Of a stretch of DNA of 64,000 nt, positions 55,948-64,000 are shown in pieces. Where the stretch lies: assembly GCF_025499605.1 (NCBI RefSeq), contig NZ_JAFMVC010000004.1:62001-126000 (forward strand), written 5' to 3'. The notes below the pieces were generated by a model that did no database searches, was not told where the DNA came from, and saw only the letters and a program-made list of their open reading frames with translations. The position numbers and the translations under genes were made by a program. Positions within the stretch are counted from its first letter, which is position 1, and every line of letters starts with the position of its first letter. This DNA is from Carboxylicivirga litoralis. GTDB taxonomy: Bacteria > Bacteroidota > Bacteroidia > Bacteroidales > Marinilabiliaceae.

Positions 55948-57729
55948 TTATTTAAGTGATTCTATCATCTGGAAGAAAACACCCTTGTTGGCAAGTAAAT
56001 CCTTGGGTTTTCCAACTTCAGCAATTGTACCGTTTTCCATTACCACAATCATATCGGCCAGTTTAATAGTTGACAGTCGATGACTGACAATGATGGCCGT
56101 TTTGTCTTCTGAAATATCTTTAAAATGCTTGATAAGGCTGGCTTCGGTAAAAGCATCCAGTGAGCTGGTTGGTTCATCAAGGATTATAACTTGAGCGTCT
56201 GTGTTATAAAAAGAGCGAGCTAATGCTGTGCGTTGCCATTCGCCTCGGCTCAACATCTGACTGTCCCTGAAAAGTGTTCCTAAAGTTGTTTTATACCCAT
56301 TCGGAAGTTTTGAGAATATATCATGCAGCCCTGCTCTATGAGCAGCTTGTTCAATAGCTGCATCATCACCGGTTCGTTGCATGTTGCCAAAGAGAATGTT
56401 TTCTCGCGCACTGACGTTGTAAAGCATAAAATCCTGGAAAATGACAGAAATATTTTGAGCAAGTTGTTCACTGCTTATATCACTCCAGTTACGATTGTCA
56501 ATGAAAATTTGTCCCTTGTCAGGCTTGTGTAAACCACAAAGAAGTTTAACCAATGTTGTTTTACCACTGCCGTTTTCGCCAACCAAGGCTATTGTTTTGC
56601 CTTTAGGGATGCATAGGCTGATGTTGTTTAATACCTGTTTGTTGGAATTAGGGTATCTGAAACTTACATCATTTAGTTGAATGCCTTTGTGTATGGGGCT
56701 TGGAAAATCTTTTGTGGCTGTATCTTCTTTAATTTTAATGTTTCTGAATTCAAAAAAGTTTTTCAGGAAAAGGTTGTCTTCATATAATGAGCTCAAATTT
56801 CCAAGCAGACCTTGTAATATGGCATAAGCCCTTTGAAGTGCCAGGAAATACATGGCCATTGTACCGCTACTGATATCTCCTTCGATGGTTTGCTTGATGA
56901 CGAAGCCAATAATGAGTAGTAAAATAATGGTTGAAAATAATTGAACGGAGGCTTCGTTGATGGTTTTTGATTTTGATAAAGACCATTGCTTGGCTCTTAG
57001 ATCATGTTTAAAGCGTTCGTATTCTGTTTTAAAGGTTGTTCCCAGGTTGAAAACGCGCAGTTCTTTGGCAAAATCTTTTGCAGTGAGCAGGCGGTTGTAA
57101 TAATGGACACGTCGTTCGTCTTCTGTATGTTTCTTTCTATATTGATAAAGTCTTCTTGTATATAAAATTCTTAAGTAAAAGATAGGTGCACTGGATATAA
57201 CTAAAATAGGAACAAGGCTCCAATGGATATTGCTCAAAACAACCAGGATAAGTGTCAGGGTCAGGCTGTTTTGCGCCACTTGCAATAAGCTGTAAAAAAT
57301 TCGGGCAGGGCGAAAATTGGAATCGTTTAAAGCCCGGTAAAATACATTTTGGTAATTGGAATCTTCAAAGTAGCGGTAATCAATATGAATGGTTTTTTTG
57401 TGGATAATGTTTTGAACGTAATCATTTACAAAGTGACTTTGTCGCTCTCTAACCAGGCTGCTGATGGAGCCACTTATAGCATTGAGTAGGAAAAAAGCAG
57501 CAGTTAAACCAATTGTTGTATATAATAGTTGAGAATCCACTGTAGGGGTGTTGATTTGTTGTCCAACAATATCAATTAGCTGTTTGACAACATAAAGCAA
57601 GAGAAGTGGCATGCAGCCCCGAATAACTGTGACCAAGGCGTTTATATATGTCCATCTTGGTGAACTGTTATAGACAATTCGGATGGATTCTAGCAGGTGA
57701 TTAAGAGTGAGCTTATTGCCAGGTTTCAT
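55948..57729 (-). CDS. ABC exporter (fused membrane and ATPase domains), peptide-cluster associated
   Basis: 593 aa. An N-terminal membrane domain with six helices (about 30-320) is fused to an ATPase domain with Walker A GENGSGKTT, signature LSRGEWQR, Walker B VIILDEPTSSLD and switch His in VSHRLS. There is no N-terminal C39 peptidase domain. In its place by the precursor-like peptide genes it may export the processed peptide. It ends two bases from the stop of the convergent sigma-linked gene. It has its own -7 box upstream, so it can be expressed apart from the rest of the cluster. Confidence 0.85.
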   Translation of the reverse strand: MKPGNKLTLNHLLESIRIVYNSSPRWTYINALVTVIRGCMPLLLLYVVKQLIDIVGQQINTPTVDSQLLYTTIGLTAAFFLLNAISGSISSLVRERQSHFVNDYVQNIIHKKTIHIDYRYFEDSNYQNVFYRALNDSNFRPARIFYSLLQVAQNSLTLTLILVVLSNIHWSLVPILVISSAPIFYLRILYTRRLYQYRKKHTEDERRVHYYNRLLTAKDFAKELRVFNLGTTFKTEYERFKHDLRAKQWSLSKSKTINEASVQLFSTIILLLIIGFVIKQTIEGDISSGTMAMYFLALQRAYAILQGLLGNLSSLYEDNLFLKNFFEFRNIKIKEDTATKDFPSPIHKGIQLNDVSFRYPNSNKQVLNNISLCIPKGKTIALVGENGSGKTTLVKLLCGLHKPDKGQIFIDNRNWSDISSEQLAQNISVIFQDFMLYNVSARENILFGNMQRTGDDAAIEQAAHRAGLHDIFSKLPNGYKTTLGTLFRDSQMLSRGEWQRTALARSFYNTDAQVIILDEPTSSLDAFTEASLIKHFKDISEDKTAIIVSHRLSTIKLADMIVVMENGTIAEVGKPKDLLANKGVFFQMIESLK

Positions 57730-57766
57730 TCAGGAATGATGTGTTGATTAAAACACTAAAATAACA

Positions 57767-57774
57767 CAAATATA
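57767..57774 (-). promoter_or_regulatory. -7 promoter box upstream of the ABC exporter gene
   Basis: Minus-strand TATATTTG, 37 bases before the exporter start; no good -33. Confidence 0.4.
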
Positions 57775-57852
57775 AAAGTGAGCCGATGAATTGTTAGTAA
57801 TATTAGTGGTGCTAACGTTATTTTTCTGAAGCGCAGTAGTGATGTATTGAAA

Positions 57853-58296
57853 CTATACGTCTTTAAATAGCTTTAGTTGTATTCTCCCCATGTAGTAAAA
57901 TAAGCGACCTGTTATAAAGGTTAGTTGTGGCATTGTTTTTTTGAATATCCAAAATAAACCTTTGTGGCAGCTTTTGTCTTTATTGTGTCGTTTACGGCTA
58001 ACAACAGTACCAATTACTTCTGTTGTGTTTACCGGACGGTCGGCAAATACCAACCCATCGCCTTTAAAGTAATAGGTTGCGTTTTCTTGCTTGTAAACGC
58101 GGTGGGCTATTAAAACATTCTGACTGATAAAAACACCAATGTCACCTTTCTCTGGTTTTTGTGGTGACACAAATAAGATGTCTCCCGGTTTGAGCAAAGG
58201 ATACATGCTCATACCATGCGCTGGCACCTCCACTTGTTTGCCTTCTTGCAGCAATTGAATAAGCGCTTCTTGTATGTTTTTATTCGCCAAATTCAT
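57853..58296 (-). CDS. S24/S26-type peptidase (signal-peptidase-like) with Ser/His-type motif
   Basis: 147 aa. The nucleophile box is VPAHGMSMYPLLKPGD (Ser30), and the second box is LIAHRVYKQ (His65) followed by YYFKGDG (77-81). The HR arrangement at the place where bacterial signal peptidases have the catalytic Lys resembles the archaeal/ER-type S26B enzymes. There is no N-terminal membrane anchor, but the C-terminal 45 residues are basic and hydrophobic. It overlaps the kinase gene by 17 bases. It may cut the precursor peptide; no evidence shows the target. Confidence 0.82.
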   Translation of the reverse strand: MNLANKNIQEALIQLLQEGKQVEVPAHGMSMYPLLKPGDILFVSPQKPEKGDIGVFISQNVLIAHRVYKQENATYYFKGDGLVFADRPVNTTEVIGTVVSRKRHNKDKSCHKGLFWIFKKTMPQLTFITGRLFYYMGRIQLKLFKDV

Positions 58297-59185
58297 TTAA
58301 TATCAACTCTACTATTTCAGTGTCGGGTTTAAAGCCACACTCATAAACGCCACATGACTCAGATAATGAAAGAAGTGCATTTAACCTGTTTTGGACCTGT
58401 GCTTCATTATACTGAAACTGCATGCAATTCCCCATCAAGCCTAAAGCGCCTTTTAGCGTTGGTAGTTTTTTTAGGTAGTTATCCGGTGATTGTTTGATTA
58501 AGAAGAGCTTATGTAATAATACATTTTTATTCTTGTCCTGATAGAACGGCATTGGTGTATTAAAGGCTTGAAAACCATTGCTTCCGGGCATAATTATCAA
58601 TCGATCGTCATTGATAATGGTGGCACCGCACTTTTGCCATAAGCCAGCCATGGTTGATTTACCTGTTCCTGATACAGCTGAGAAAAGATAGCCTCTGCCT
58701 TTGAAGTCAACAGTAGAGGCATGAATAACAAAACCACCATAGAAATGCACTATATATTGTAAAAGCAATATGCCTAAAGGATGAAAGAAAGGATCAAGCA
58801 AATGGTTTTTAATGGTGCTATGCTTTACTTGAATATCAACAGTTTGCTCTTTGGTGTTGATATAGCAAACAGCTTTATCTATAAAGGTTTTATCCTCAAA
58901 TTCGGCATAGATACCTTCTAAATTGTCCTGTTTAATAACACTCCACTTGTAAGGTAAGTCTTTCTCAAACTTTTCTGAGCCTTTAAATACTTCTGTCCAG
59001 CTATTTAGTGTATTTTCATTACAAGAATTAATATTGAGAATCCATAGTGGCGTATTTGAAGAAGGAGAGTTCTGAAATAGATGACTGCCTCCTTTATCAT
59101 CAAAATCAAAAAAGGGGGATAAGATGTTTGCTTGAAATCTTATGCCCCCAATCGAGTAATATCTTGTTTTATTTGATTCTGTCAT
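58280..59185 (-). CDS. HPr-kinase-like protein of a peptide cluster
   Basis: 301 aa. The C-terminal half is a HprK-like P-loop domain: GGFVIHASTV (151-160), Walker A FSAVSGTGKST (168-178), INDDRLII (191-198). The N-terminal 140 residues are a family-specific region. Bona fide HPr kinase is larger and sits with sugar-transport genes, which are missing here. In lasso peptide clusters such as that of paeninodin a HprK-like kinase phosphorylates the peptide; by analogy this one may phosphorylate the neighbouring peptide. The peptide gene ends two bases before this start, so they are tightly coupled. Confidence 0.82.
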   Translation of the reverse strand: MTESNKTRYYSIGGIRFQANILSPFFDFDDKGGSHLFQNSPSSNTPLWILNINSCNENTLNSWTEVFKGSEKFEKDLPYKWSVIKQDNLEGIYAEFEDKTFIDKAVCYINTKEQTVDIQVKHSTIKNHLLDPFFHPLGILLLQYIVHFYGGFVIHASTVDFKGRGYLFSAVSGTGKSTMAGLWQKCGATIINDDRLIIMPGSNGFQAFNTPMPFYQDKNKNVLLHKLFLIKQSPDNYLKKLPTLKGALGLMGNCMQFQYNEAQVQNRLNALLSLSESCGVYECGFKPDTEIVELILNEFGE

Positions 59186-59187
59186 TT

Positions 59188-59400
59188 TTACATATTCGAA
59201 AAATCAGGACTGTCACCACCAAATGGATACTCAGCAGCCGAAGGATTTTCAAATTCTGGAGAAGGTGCGGAGGCTGCTGATGGTGCAGCTTCGCTCGCTT
59301 GTGCAGGCGGTGTAATTGCACTTCCGGCCCATAAACTGATCATGCCATCAACAAAGTGCTCCTCAATATCTGGTTTAATATATTTTCTTTTAATAATCAT
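59188..59400 (-). CDS. Precursor-like peptide (70 aa)
   Basis: 70 aa from MIIKRKYIKPD (ATG at 59400; a TTG two codons earlier is possible). The N-terminal leader-like part KRKYIKPDIEEHF resembles the KKxYxKPxxE start of many short Bacteroidota peptides encoded beside processing genes. The part from about residue 23 on (LWAGSAITPP) is rich in Ala, Ser and Pro, then acidic, and ends in PFGGDSPDFSNM. It has no Cys or Lys after residue 9, so no thioether chemistry. It has several Ser and Thr that a kinase could modify. Confidence 0.7.
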   Translation of the reverse strand: MIIKRKYIKPDIEEHFVDGMISLWAGSAITPPAQASEAAPSAASAPSPEFENPSAAEYPFGGDSPDFSNM

Positions 59401-59418
59401 TCCCAAAAACTCATCATT

Positions 59419-59712
59419 TTACAGTTCTCCTATTATACCATTAGCAACAGCTTTGTTTAGGAATTGTTCCAAATCTTTTTCTGCTGTTTGTTCATCAATT
59501 TCAAACTCATTTATGATCAGCCTAATAATTTCCCCCGCTGATTTTTCAGAAGTCAAATTGTTATATATAAAAGAACCAATTTCATTCAATGAGAAAACTT
59601 TTTCCATTTGAGCAACAGTTCCAACAATTGGTATAATAACCGTTTCATTTCCTACAGTTTTTTCAACAAAGCCTGTTTGCTTCTTATAGAGTTTGTTTCT
59701 CACAGAATTCAT
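59419..59712 (-). CDS. PqqD-like peptide-recognition protein
   Basis: 97 aa. The PqqD fold is seen from VFSLNEIGSFIYNNLTSEKSAGEIIRLIINEF to the C-terminal helix DLEQFLNKAVANGII, with the beta-strand region VGNETVIIPIVGTVAQ before it. PqqD-like proteins (RiPP recognition elements) bind the leader peptide for modifying enzymes. It heads the minus-strand cluster, 18 bases before the peptide gene, and carries a -7 box upstream. Confidence 0.85.
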   Translation of the reverse strand: MNSVRNKLYKKQTGFVEKTVGNETVIIPIVGTVAQMEKVFSLNEIGSFIYNNLTSEKSAGEIIRLIINEFEIDEQTAEKDLEQFLNKAVANGIIGEL

Positions 59713-59724
59713 TTAAAACATTGG

Positions 59725-59732
59725 CAAAAATA
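59725..59732 (-). promoter_or_regulatory. -7 promoter box of the peptide cluster
   Basis: Minus-strand TATTTTTG, 13 bases before the PqqD start; a TTG lies 15 bases upstream, closer than the usual 19-21. Confidence 0.4.
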
Positions 59733-59837
59733 TAAAAAAACAGATTTCAAGCACTTAATTAGGTTAAAAGAAATGATTAATTTGACCAATGACTGAATTC
59801 ATTGTTTAAATATTCGATTTCTTTACTTATTCCATTT

Positions 59838-60857
59838 TTAGAATTCTGTTCTTGCAAATGGCGCTGCATCCTGACCAATAAACTCCTTTTTCAGGTATTT
59901 GTGATAACCGTTAATGGCTATCATAGCAGCGTTATCTGTTGTGTACGAGAATTTTGGGATAAAGGTTCTCCAATTTTTCTCTTTAGCTAATTCAGTCAGG
60001 CGATTTCGCAAGCCCGAATTTGCAGAAACACCACCGGCCAGCGCAACCTGAGTGATGCCAGTTTCTTTAGCTGCTTTGACCACCTTGTCCATCAATATGT
60101 CAATAATTGTTTTTTGCAGTGATGCGCATATGTCGGCTTTGTTCTCCTCAATAAAATCAGGATTATTCTTCAGCTCATCTCTTAAGAAATACAAAACAGA
60201 TGTTTTTAATCCACTAAAGCTGTAGTCGTAATCTTTAATTTTAGGTTTGCTAAATTGAAATGCTTCAGCATTTCCTTCTTTAGCCAATTTATCAATTAAC
60301 GGACCGCCCGGATAGGGAAGTCCCATTATTTTAGCACATTTATCAAACGCTTCACCTGCCGCATCATCAATGGTTTGGCCAATGATTTCCATGTCCAGAT
60401 GATCGCGTACAACGATAATCTGGCTGTTTCCACCTGACACCAATAGACATAAAAAAGGAAATTCTGGCTGGTCAGTATCATGCTCATCTTCTTTAATGAA
60501 GTGAGCCAGCACATGTGCATGTAAGTGGTTAACTTCTATCAATGGCAAGTCGTTTGCGAGTGCAAAACCTTTTGCAAAAGAAGTCCCAACCAGCAATGAA
60601 CCCATCAAACCAGGCCCCCGAGTGAAAGCTACAGCATCAACTTCGTCGCGTTCAATGCCCGCATCTTTTATGGCTTTTTCAACAACCGGGATAATATTTT
60701 GCTGGTGAGCACGCGATGCTAATTCAGGTACAACACCGCCATATGCCTTATGAACGTCTTGATTAGCAACTATATTTGATAAAATTACGTCATCTTTAAA
60801 AACCGCCGCAGAAGTGTCATCACAAGATGACTCAATACCCAAAATAATCACACTCAT
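59838..60857 (-). CDS. tsaD: tRNA N6-adenosine threonylcarbamoyltransferase TsaD
   Basis: 339 aa, ASKHA-fold enzyme that with TsaB and TsaE makes t6A37 of ANN-decoding tRNAs. IESSCDDTSAA is the N-terminal signature, the metal site is HLHAHVLAHF (two His), and SGGNSQI and the C-terminal AGGVSANSGLRNRL are typical. It is essential in most bacteria. It is transcribed divergently from the tamB-like gene. Confidence 0.96.
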   Translation of the reverse strand: MSVIILGIESSCDDTSAAVFKDDVILSNIVANQDVHKAYGGVVPELASRAHQQNIIPVVEKAIKDAGIERDEVDAVAFTRGPGLMGSLLVGTSFAKGFALANDLPLIEVNHLHAHVLAHFIKEDEHDTDQPEFPFLCLLVSGGNSQIIVVRDHLDMEIIGQTIDDAAGEAFDKCAKIMGLPYPGGPLIDKLAKEGNAEAFQFSKPKIKDYDYSFSGLKTSVLYFLRDELKNNPDFIEENKADICASLQKTIIDILMDKVVKAAKETGITQVALAGGVSANSGLRNRLTELAKEKNWRTFIPKFSYTTDNAAMIAINGYHKYLKKEFIGQDAAPFARTEF

Positions 60858-60910
60858 AATTTTGTCAGATAGAATTATTCATATTCAAATCAAAATTCCC
60901 ACCTTTTTCT

Positions 60911-60918
60911 TAATTTTG
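60911..60918 (+). promoter_or_regulatory. -7 promoter box of the tamB-like gene
   Basis: TAATTTTG (TAnnTTTG); transcription would start some 15-20 bases before the ATA at 60943. Confidence 0.45.
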
Positions 60919-60942
60919 GTGAGTTAAAAACGGGGTAAAAAT

Positions 60943-63900
60943 ATAAAAAAAAATATCAAAATAGGATTGTATGTTTTGGCGGCACTAATTATAGTGCCAC
61001 TAATGCTGTATTCTATATTGTTGCTGCCTTCTGTTCAAACTTCTGTGGTCAATTATATTACCCGTGAGTTAAGTGAAGACTTAAATACTGAAATTTCTAT
61101 TAAGCGGGTTCATTTACGACCTTTTAAAACCCTGGTTCTGGATGATGTGGTAGTGTTTGATCAGCAAGCTGATACATTGCTGTCGATAAGTCGGTTGTCG
61201 GCTCATATTGACTCGGTTTATTTCCGAAGAAAGAAGTTGTATTTAAACAGGTTAAAGGTTGAACAGCCTTTAATTAATGTATCAAAGCAAGATTCGTTAT
61301 ACAATTATTCATTTCTTTTAAGCGCATTAAAAACAAAGCAAAAAGGGTCCAGTGAAGAAGGTGCCTGGAATGTGAACTTAAATAATTTCGGTGTCGAAGA
61401 TGGACAATTGCGCTATCATAACGATTCGGCAGGAAGTAATTTTCAGACTTCGGAGCTAACGCTGCAAGTGAACGATATTCGATTGGATAGCTTATGGCAT
61501 TTGTCGTTGGCAGAATTGTCATTTAATAGTACAAGCGGGTTTAATGTCGAAAAGGCTGAAGGTAAACTGAGTTTTAACAAGTCGTACCTAACCTTTAGTA
61601 ATGGACTATTTGAAACGCAAAAATCAACCCTTAATATTGATTCGCTGAATCTGAAAATGATTCCGGAAAATGAAGGCATTAACAAAATTGCTCATTTTTA
61701 CCTGGATGTGCAGAGTTCAAAAGTGAATGATGATGACTTGTCTTTTCTGCTCAAAAAAAATGTACGGCTACCAGAAATACGCTTATCAGGTCTGGTTAAT
61801 GGGACGGTTGATAATATAAAAGGGCGAAACGTGCGCTTGCAGTTTGGACCACATTCCCAGATAAGCTCCAGTTTTGATATTAATGGATTGCCTAATCTGG
61901 ATGAAACATTTATATACTTTAATGTCAATCGACTCAAAACCACTCCGGCCGATTTAGAAAGTGTGTTATCTCAGGTTCAGGGGCAGGCACTTAAGTTACC
62001 TGAGGCCATCAAAAACCTCAATATGATTACATATTCCGGTAACTTTACCGGTTTTCTGACGGATTTGGTGGCCTATGGCGAGTTTAATACCGCGTTGGGT
62101 AAGATTAATACAGATATTGGTTTGAAGATTGATGCCGCTAATAATCTAATCTTCTCTGGTAATTTATCTACCCAGCAATTTGATGTTGGTAAGCTGGCCG
62201 GCGCTGAGCAGTATGTGGGCGATGTATCTATGTCGGTGGCTATCAACGGACGCCGGCAGTCAGCCAACAACTACAATGCTTTTTTAAGTGGAGTAGTTGA
62301 TACCATTACGGTTAACAACTATGCTTATAAAAATATCAAACTGAACGGTTTGTTTGCCAATAATAAGTTTGATGGCGATTTTTTAATTGATGATCCTAAC
62401 GGACAGGTGGGCTTTAATGGTAAAATTGATCTATCGGGCGAGGTACCTAATTTTAGTTTTATTGCTCACCTGACAGAGTTGAGACTGAATGAGCTAAACT
62501 TGTTGAAAAAACATAAAAATGCAGTCTTAACAGGAGATATAGAGACTGAGATTTCAGGACGAGATATTAACGATATTGTAGGCTATCTCAATATTAACGA
62601 TGTTAGTTATCGCTATGATAAGCACAAGGTTTCAATTGATTCGTTATTGCTGATTTCGGTTCGAGAGGGTGAACGCAAACGTATTGTTTTACAATCTGAT
62701 ATTGCCGAAGGCGACTTGGTAGGGGTCTATAACTTTACCAACCTTGGCAATATGCTCAAGCAAAACCTGACTAATTTTCTACCCTCGTTAAAGTCAAAAG
62801 TCAATGTGAAGGAGAAGGATGTTAAAGAAAATGATTTTACATTCTCGTGTACCTTTAAGAAAATGTCTGATATTGCTGCTTTGTTTAGTCCGGATATAGA
62901 GATTTCCAATAATGGACTCTTACTTGGCAATTATAGTACGCTCACCGGTGAAATGGATGTTGAAGCCGAAATTCAATATCTGAATTATAAGGGTATCAAG
63001 GCAACTCATCCCGAAGTGCATATTTCAACCGATAGTAATAACAAATTAATGGTTGTTTCGCGTCTGAAGGATTTAAATGTCAATAACCTGGGGTCTTTTC
63101 AGAATTTGAGTTTTCATCAAACCGCATTTAACGACACCTTGCAGTTTAATGTGTTTTGGAATAACTGGGATGAATTTACCAATAGTGGTTCTATAATGAC
63201 AAGCACATCGTTGCGTGCACGCGATAATGGAGTTTATGCCAGCACTGAGTTGCAACCGTCGTATGTGATGGTGCATGATAGTCTTTGGGAAGTACAGTCA
63301 ACAACCCTGCATTATCATCCTGATGGCTTTTCGGTTAAAAACTTCAGAGTTCATCATGGTAACCAGGAGATTGGTATCAATGGTTTTGTGCATCGGCATG
63401 TAAAAGATGGTTTGCGTGTGCACTTTCAAAATATTAGCCTCTCAGATATGGTGGGATACCAGGATTTGAAGCAAGTGGAAATTTCGGGCTTTTTAAACGG
63501 CACCCTTGATGTGCAAAAGCTCTATACATCGCCTGTTATAAGTGGCGACTTAAGTATTAACGACTTCAATTTTAACAACGATGAGCTAGGCGATTTTGAA
63601 GTTGTGGCCGAATACCTGCCCAAGAAAGAGCAAATACAAATTAAGTCTAATGTAACGAAGGGAGCTATCCAGCCGCTTAAAGGAGGTGGAGTTATCGATT
63701 TGGCACAACAGAGTCTTAATTTGCATTACGATATTAATATGCTGGAGATTGGCTTTTTAAATCTGTACCTCAGCCGAGTGATGCAAAAATTGTCGGGTAA
63801 TGCCAGTGGTCAACTGTCGGTGGTAGGACCTATAACAGCTCCTGAATTGATTGGTGGGTTGTATATCAACAAAGCCTTTTTCGATGTTGATTTATTGCAA

Positions 63901-64000
63901 ACCACTTATTCAATGACCGATTCGGTATTGTTTAAGCCTGATTTGATTGAATTTAAAGGTATACAATTATCTGACCGCAATGGCAAGCAAGGTTCATTTA
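60943..64000 (+). CDS. tamB: TamB-like translocation/assembly module protein, 5' part (continues beyond window)
   Basis: The frame is open from 60928 past base 64000 (over 1000 codons). The start reads IKKNIKIGLYVLAALIIVPL, a short basic stretch then a membrane anchor, followed by TREL...TEISIKRVHLRPF and VLDDVVVFD, as in TamB/DUF490 and AsmA-like proteins. The rest is repetitive beta sequence. TamB spans the periplasm and helps move lipids or fold proteins at the outer membrane. No ATG or GTG exists in frame near the start; the best fit is ATA at 60943, and a TTG at 60967 would leave the anchor without its positive charges. The 3' end and the C-terminal DUF490 core lie outside. Confidence 0.8.
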   Translation, partial: MKKNIKIGLYVLAALIIVPLMLYSILLLPSVQTSVVNYITRELSEDLNTEISIKRVHLRPFKTLVLDDVVVFDQQADTLLSISRLSAHIDSVYFRRKKLYLNRLKVEQPLINVSKQDSLYNYSFLLSALKTKQKGSSEEGAWNVNLNNFGVEDGQLRYHNDSAGSNFQTSELTLQVNDIRLDSLWHLSLAELSFNSTSGFNVEKAEGKLSFNKSYLTFSNGLFETQKSTLNIDSLNLKMIPENEGINKIAHFYLDVQSSKVNDDDLSFLLKKNVRLPEIRLSGLVNGTVDNIKGRNVRLQFGPHSQISSSFDINGLPNLDETFIYFNVNRLKTTPADLESVLSQVQGQALKLPEAIKNLNMITYSGNFTGFLTDLVAYGEFNTALGKINTDIGLKIDAANNLIFSGNLSTQQFDVGKLAGAEQYVGDVSMSVAINGRRQSANNYNAFLSGVVDTITVNNYAYKNIKLNGLFANNKFDGDFLIDDPNGQVGFNGKIDLSGEVPNFSFIAHLTELRLNELNLLKKHKNAVLTGDIETEISGRDINDIVGYLNINDVSYRYDKHKVSIDSLLLISVREGERKRIVLQSDIAEGDLVGVYNFTNLGNMLKQNLTNFLPSLKSKVNVKEKDVKENDFTFSCTFKKMSDIAALFSPDIEISNNGLLLGNYSTLTGEMDVEAEIQYLNYKGIKATHPEVHISTDSNNKLMVVSRLKDLNVNNLGSFQNLSFHQTAFNDTLQFNVFWNNWDEFTNSGSIMTSTSLRARDNGVYASTELQPSYVMVHDSLWEVQSTTLHYHPDGFSVKNFRVHHGNQEIGINGFVHRHVKDGLRVHFQNISLSDMVGYQDLKQVEISGFLNGTLDVQKLYTSPVISGDLSINDFNFNNDELGDFEVVAEYLPKKEQIQIKSNVTKGAIQPLKGGGVIDLAQQSLNLHYDINMLEIGFLNLYLSRVMQKLSGNASGQLSVVGPITAPELIGGLYINKAFFDVDLLQTTYSMTDSVLFKPDLIEFKGIQLSDRNGKQGSF

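Noticed and set aside
55948-59712. Lasso peptide cluster
   Set aside because: PqqD and HprK-like kinase occur in lasso clusters, but the transglutaminase-like B protein and the asparagine-synthase-like C protein are both missing and the peptide shows no lasso-type core.
60945-60953. A9 run as a phase-variation switch for the tamB-like gene
   Set aside because: Shifting the frame by one or two does not join it to any ATG or GTG start, as stops lie directly upstream in all three frames.

Overview
The window looks like chromosome from a Bacteroidota bacterium of class Bacteroidia. Marinilabiliales or a relative is my guess, but the sequence does not settle the order. The evidence is the Bacteroidota form of RNA polymerase omega, SusC/SusD and FecR genes, DUF4835 and DUF4884 proteins, a serine palmitoyltransferase-type enzyme, and many promoters with the Bacteroidota -7 box TAnnTTTG. 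By eye the base composition is near 40% G+C. Most of the window is housekeeping DNA, with three accessory islands.

Region by region. 1-10.7 kb: the tail of an unknown membrane protein, a sphingolipid-type alpha-oxoamine synthase, bamD-rpoZ-coaBC-DUF4835-recN (envelope assembly, transcription, CoA synthesis, DNA repair), fabI, and cysD-cysN. 10.7-23.9 kb: a FadL-type outer-membrane protein with a very low-complexity lipoprotein, proS, an unknown 229-aa protein, pepT, a peroxiredoxin, pabB-tilS, an unknown Cys-containing 590-aa protein and plsC. 24-26.3 kb: a GNAT acetyltransferase, a lipoprotein that matches one isolated module of the giant gliding/secretion protein SprA, and a DUF4884 lipoprotein. 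26.3-28 kb: a YbiT-like ABC-F protein with a degenerate second ATPase site.

28.3-39.1 kb is a polysaccharide utilisation locus: FecR anti-sigma factor (no sigma gene beside it), STN-containing SusC, SusD, a Cys-type sulfatase, a GH109 enzyme (family known for alpha-N-acetylgalactosaminidase) and a DUF3472 lipoprotein. Together they suggest capture and breakdown of a sulfated, GalNAc-containing glycan. 39.2-44 kb holds a periplasmic chaperone set: a two-domain parvulin, a lipoprotein without a parvulin domain, and a SurA-like protein. 44-52.6 kb has DUF2752 and TM2 proteins, a YedK/HMCES-type protein, a Crp/Fnr regulator, tex, and a DEAD helicase-rRNA methyltransferase-exonuclease-DUF5063 operon. 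52.8-55.9 kb has a Yip1 protein, smpB, and an ECF sigma factor overlapping a membrane-anchored beta-barrel-like protein.

55.9-59.7 kb (minus strand) is the most unusual island. It encodes a PqqD-like peptide-recognition protein, a 70-aa precursor-like peptide, an HPr-kinase-like protein, an S26-type peptidase with a Ser/His-type motif, and an ABC exporter. It looks like a ribosomal peptide system with a kinase but no cyclase, lanthipeptide or radical-SAM enzyme. The window ends with tsaD and, divergently, the first 3 kb of a tamB-like gene that has no ATG, GTG or well-placed TTG start. I saw no tRNA, rRNA, CRISPR array, insertion sequence or prophage.
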